Source: Hyaloraphidium curvatum (taxonomy: Eukaryota > Monoblepharomycota > Hyaloraphidiomycetes > Hyaloraphidiales > Hyaloraphidiaceae). Taken from it: 64,000 nucleotides of DNA. A program made the translations under genes and the position numbers. The notes beneath the pieces are model-generated. The model was not told the origin of the DNA. It was given only the letters and a program-made list of their open reading frames with translations, and did no database searches. The DNA lies in assembly GCA_025558095.1 (NCBI GenBank), contig JAIVFI010000003.1:62001-126000 (forward strand), in the 5' to 3' direction. Within the stretch, counting starts at the first letter, position 1. Every line of letters starts with the position of its first letter. This document shows positions 61,664 through 64,000 of this stretch, in pieces.

Positions 61664-64000
61664 ATGGCTCCCGCCGGCGTGCACCGCGTCTCGGCGGGCG
61701 GCCGGCTCTCGCTGGCGGTATGCGAGGATGGCACCATACAGGCGTGGGGCGACCGCACCGGATTCTCGGCGGCGCTGCGCTGGGCGTGGGTATCCCAGGC
61801 AGCGGCGGGCGATGCCGGAATCCTGGCGTCAACCTTCGACAATGCGGCGCTGACCGACGGCTCGCTCGACGTGGGCTGGCCGTCCGAGATGTTCGATGTC
61901 ATGGTGATGGCGGTCGCGGCCGGCGACGGCTTCGGGGCCGTCCTCACGGGGCTGGGCGACGTGGTGCTGGTCGGCTCGGTCGGCGGCGCGGGCCCCGGCA
62001 AACTGGACATCGGAGGCGCCGCACGGAGCATTTCCATCTCGGGCACCCGTGGGCTGGCGCTGCTCGAGAACGGGACGGCTGTTGCTTTCGGGGAGGGCGA
62101 GCCTCTGGGAGCCCCGCCCGCCGTTCCGCTCCGGCACGCGGCTGCGGGTTTCAACCACGCCGTGGGCCTTACCCGGGACGGCAAAGTCGTTGCCTGGGGT
62201 CCCAATGCCTCGGTGCCGCTGGACGTTGCCTCCGAGAAGGTCGTCTCGGTCTCGGCCGGCGACGGGTTCTCGACGGCGGTGACGGAGGACGGCCGGCTGC
62301 TCGTCTTTGGCAGCAACGCGGTGGTTGTGAACATCGCGCCGGCGGATTTGCGCAATAACCGACCCGGGCCCGTGGCACATTGCGATGGCGGCTACAGCCA
62401 CGTGGTGTGCCTGCTCCGAAACGGCACCGTCGTTGCCTTCGGGGACAATGCCTTCGGCCAGTCGAGTGTTCCCAACAACGGGCAGCTGTTCGGCAATTTC
62501 ACCACCTTCCCCGACCCCAACCCTCCAAAGCCGACTGGCGACGAGGCAATGAAGCCCCCTTCGGCCACGAGGACGACCGAACTTATCCTGGCGACCGGCA
62601 GCGTCGTGAGCCCCACGACGGCTCCGCCCGAACCCACCCCTCTCCCGCCACCGACGCCCGTCGATCCCAACGTCCCGATTTACCGCTTCGGCGTGCGCAG
62701 GGTGGTTGCGGGGCCCCGCTGGAGCTTCGCCGTGATGGACGACGGCACGGTGCGCTCCTGGGGCCGCTACGCTGGCAATGCGACCTCGTGGATCCGCATC
62801 AAGGACCTTGCCTCGTCGGACCGCGGGGCTACTTATGCGCTGACGACCGACAACACCATCCGCGCGGACTCGCCGCAAGGCGGTCTCCTGGGGGAGTTCG
62901 CGTACCCCGCGATGCTCGAGGTCGAGGACGACAACGTGTTCGTGCAGCAGATCGCGGCGGGCGGTTCCTTTGCCATTGCCGTCACCTTCGACGGCCGCCT
63001 CTTTGCGTGGGGCGACTACACCGACGACCCGAAGGCGGTGCTGCCCGTGTCGGGCGTCCGCTCCGTCTCGGCGGGGCTGAACCACGCCCTGGTGCTCCTC
63101 CGCAACGGCACCGTGCGCGCCTTCGGGTTCAGGAGCAGGGTGTCGATCGACGTGCCCCCCGGCCTGAACGCGACCGCCGTCGCCGCGGGCACCTCGCACT
63201 CCCTCGCGGTGCTTGCTGACGGTCGGGTCGAGGCCTGGGGCAGCAACACATTCGGCGAGCGCGAGGTTCCCGCGGAGCTGAGGAACGGCACCGCGCGCGC
63301 AAGGTCGGTGCATGCCGGGACGGGCTACTCGCTCGCGCTGCTGGACGACGGGCGGCTGCTCGGGTGGGGCGCGCAGGGGATGGGGCCCCGGCTACCGCCG
63401 GCGGAGCTGCAGGAGGAAGGAAACGTGCGCTACGTGTCGGCAGGACAGGTGCACGCGCTCGCGCTGCTGCAGAACGGCACCGTCGTGGCGTTCGGATCCG
63501 ACGAGTATGGCGCCGTGAGGGTGCCTTCGTCTCTTGGCGGCCAGCCTGACCCGGCGCCATCTTCCGGACTTTCTGGCGGCGCCATCGCGGGCATCGTGAT
63601 CGGCTGCGTGGCCGGCCTCGCCCTGCTGGCGGGCCTGGCGATGTTCCTCGCGCGTCGGCGGAGGCGCGCCGGCGCCGACCCGTCCAAGAGCATCGCCTCC
63701 TCCCCCGCCTCGACCCTGCACCCGGAGATGGAATCCGCCCCCGTGCTCCGCTCCAAATCTTCGGGCTCGGGCGCAGGCTCCTCCTCCTCCGCCGCGGACT
63801 GCGACACCTCGACGCTCTCCCTGGCCCCCGAATCCCCCCTCAGCCCCGCCCCGCCGAGCGTCAACCCCGGCGACCTGCTGGTGGCGCTGATGCCGTTCGC
63901 GCCGCAGAACGTGGACGAGGTGATCGTCAACCGCGGGGACTACCTGCTCGTGCACGAGGTGTTTGCCGACGGGTGGGCGAGCGGGGAGAACGGGACGACC
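61664..64000 (+). CDS. RCC1-repeat transmembrane protein with cytosolic SH3 domain (3' partial)
   Basis: One frame stays open from ATG 61664 to the window edge (779 codons). Residues ~5-630 contain about ten RCC1/BNR-type blades, each with a pattern such as VSAGLNHALVLLRNGTVRAF or VAAGTSHSLAVLADGRVEAW; a Pro/Thr linker sits near residue 320. Many NGT sequons fit an exposed, glycosylated propeller. One membrane helix (GAIAGIVIGCVAGLALLAGL) at ~637-662 is followed by RRRRR, so the N-terminus should be outside. A Ser-rich tail leads to an SH3 domain from ~738 (ALMPFAPQNVDEVIVNRGDY, DGWASGEN), cut by the window. This plan suggests a surface receptor linked to SH3 signalling. No signal peptide is visible, so a 5' exon may be missing. 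Confidence 0.82.
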   Translation, partial: MAPAGVHRVSAGGRLSLAVCEDGTIQAWGDRTGFSAALRWAWVSQAAAGDAGILASTFDNAALTDGSLDVGWPSEMFDVMVMAVAAGDGFGAVLTGLGDVVLVGSVGGAGPGKLDIGGAARSISISGTRGLALLENGTAVAFGEGEPLGAPPAVPLRHAAAGFNHAVGLTRDGKVVAWGPNASVPLDVASEKVVSVSAGDGFSTAVTEDGRLLVFGSNAVVVNIAPADLRNNRPGPVAHCDGGYSHVVCLLRNGTVVAFGDNAFGQSSVPNNGQLFGNFTTFPDPNPPKPTGDEAMKPPSATRTTELILATGSVVSPTTAPPEPTPLPPPTPVDPNVPIYRFGVRRVVAGPRWSFAVMDDGTVRSWGRYAGNATSWIRIKDLASSDRGATYALTTDNTIRADSPQGGLLGEFAYPAMLEVEDDNVFVQQIAAGGSFAIAVTFDGRLFAWGDYTDDPKAVLPVSGVRSVSAGLNHALVLLRNGTVRAFGFRSRVSIDVPPGLNATAVAAGTSHSLAVLADGRVEAWGSNTFGEREVPAELRNGTARARSVHAGTGYSLALLDDGRLLGWGAQGMGPRLPPAELQEEGNVRYVSAGQVHALALLQNGTVVAFGSDEYGAVRVPSSLGGQPDPAPSSGLSGGAIAGIVIGCVAGLALLAGLAMFLARRRRRAGADPSKSIASSPASTLHPEMESAPVLRSKSSGSGAGSSSSAADCDTSTLSLAPESPLSPAPPSVNPGDLLVALMPFAPQNVDEVIVNRGDYLLVHEVFADGWASGENGTT

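Noticed and set aside
1-64000. CRISPR arrays, prophage, rRNA genes, bacterial operons
   Set aside because: No regularly spaced direct repeats, no phage genes, no rRNA signatures; gene structure is eukaryotic throughout.

Overview
The window reads as GC-rich nuclear DNA of a fungus. Genes are split by short introns (about 50-90 bp) with GT...AG ends and CTAAC/CTGAC-like branch sites. The gene content includes two Zn2Cys6 transcription factors, a C2H2 factor, a Ysc84/SYLF protein, a TLDc protein of the Rtc5/MEAK7 type, a hybrid histidine kinase and an RNF216-like RBR ligase. An early-diverging (chytrid-type) fungus fits the high GC, the membrane protein joining RCC1 repeats to SH3, and the bacterial-looking domains, but that placement is inference. 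There are no bacterial operons, CRISPR arrays, rRNA genes or convincing intact tRNA genes.

Layout. 0-7.1 kb: a 14-exon gene for a very large Cys-rich protein ending in beta-trefoils; its 5' end lies outside the window. 7.7-9.6 kb: a C2H2 factor. 10.2-15.5 kb: two convergent genes (a twin-ABC ATPase and the TLDc/MEAK7-like protein), each preceded within about 65 bp by a copy of the same ~670-bp repeat, in inverted orientation and with a tRNA-like head. 15.7-20.3 kb: weak or hypothetical genes. 20.8-26.3 kb, all on the minus strand: RBR ligase, EamA-type transporter, secreted double-psi-barrel protein. 26.4-32.3 kb: a thioesterase and a DAO-type oxidoreductase among several copies of a repeated F-box/LRR-like family. 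32.5-33.6 kb: Ysc84/SYLF. 34.4-44.2 kb: two paralogous Zn2Cys6 factors flanking a broken double-hotdog thioesterase whose 3' end meets a non-LTR retroelement. 44.9-49.2 kb: another F-box-like copy and the hybrid histidine kinase. 49.2-57.6 kb: a 198-bp insert between 25-bp direct repeats, a pRiA4b-ORF3/MYND protein, a SnoaL-like protein, a secreted Cys-rich protein, a Pro-rich four-TM protein and a tandem DUF2853 protein with a His-rich linker. 58.1-61.5 kb: three F-box-like copies in tandem, only the middle one intact. 61.7-64 kb: an RCC1-repeat/TM/SH3 protein cut by the window edge.

Two themes stand out. One is a locally expanded F-box/LRR-like family (eight intact, broken or relic copies in 35 kb). 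The other is re-use of one ~670-bp sequence as the upstream region of two unrelated genes. Several otherwise conserved genes carry single-base frame breaks, so real decay must be separated from assembly indels. Exon limits were set by hand from splice signals and reading phase.
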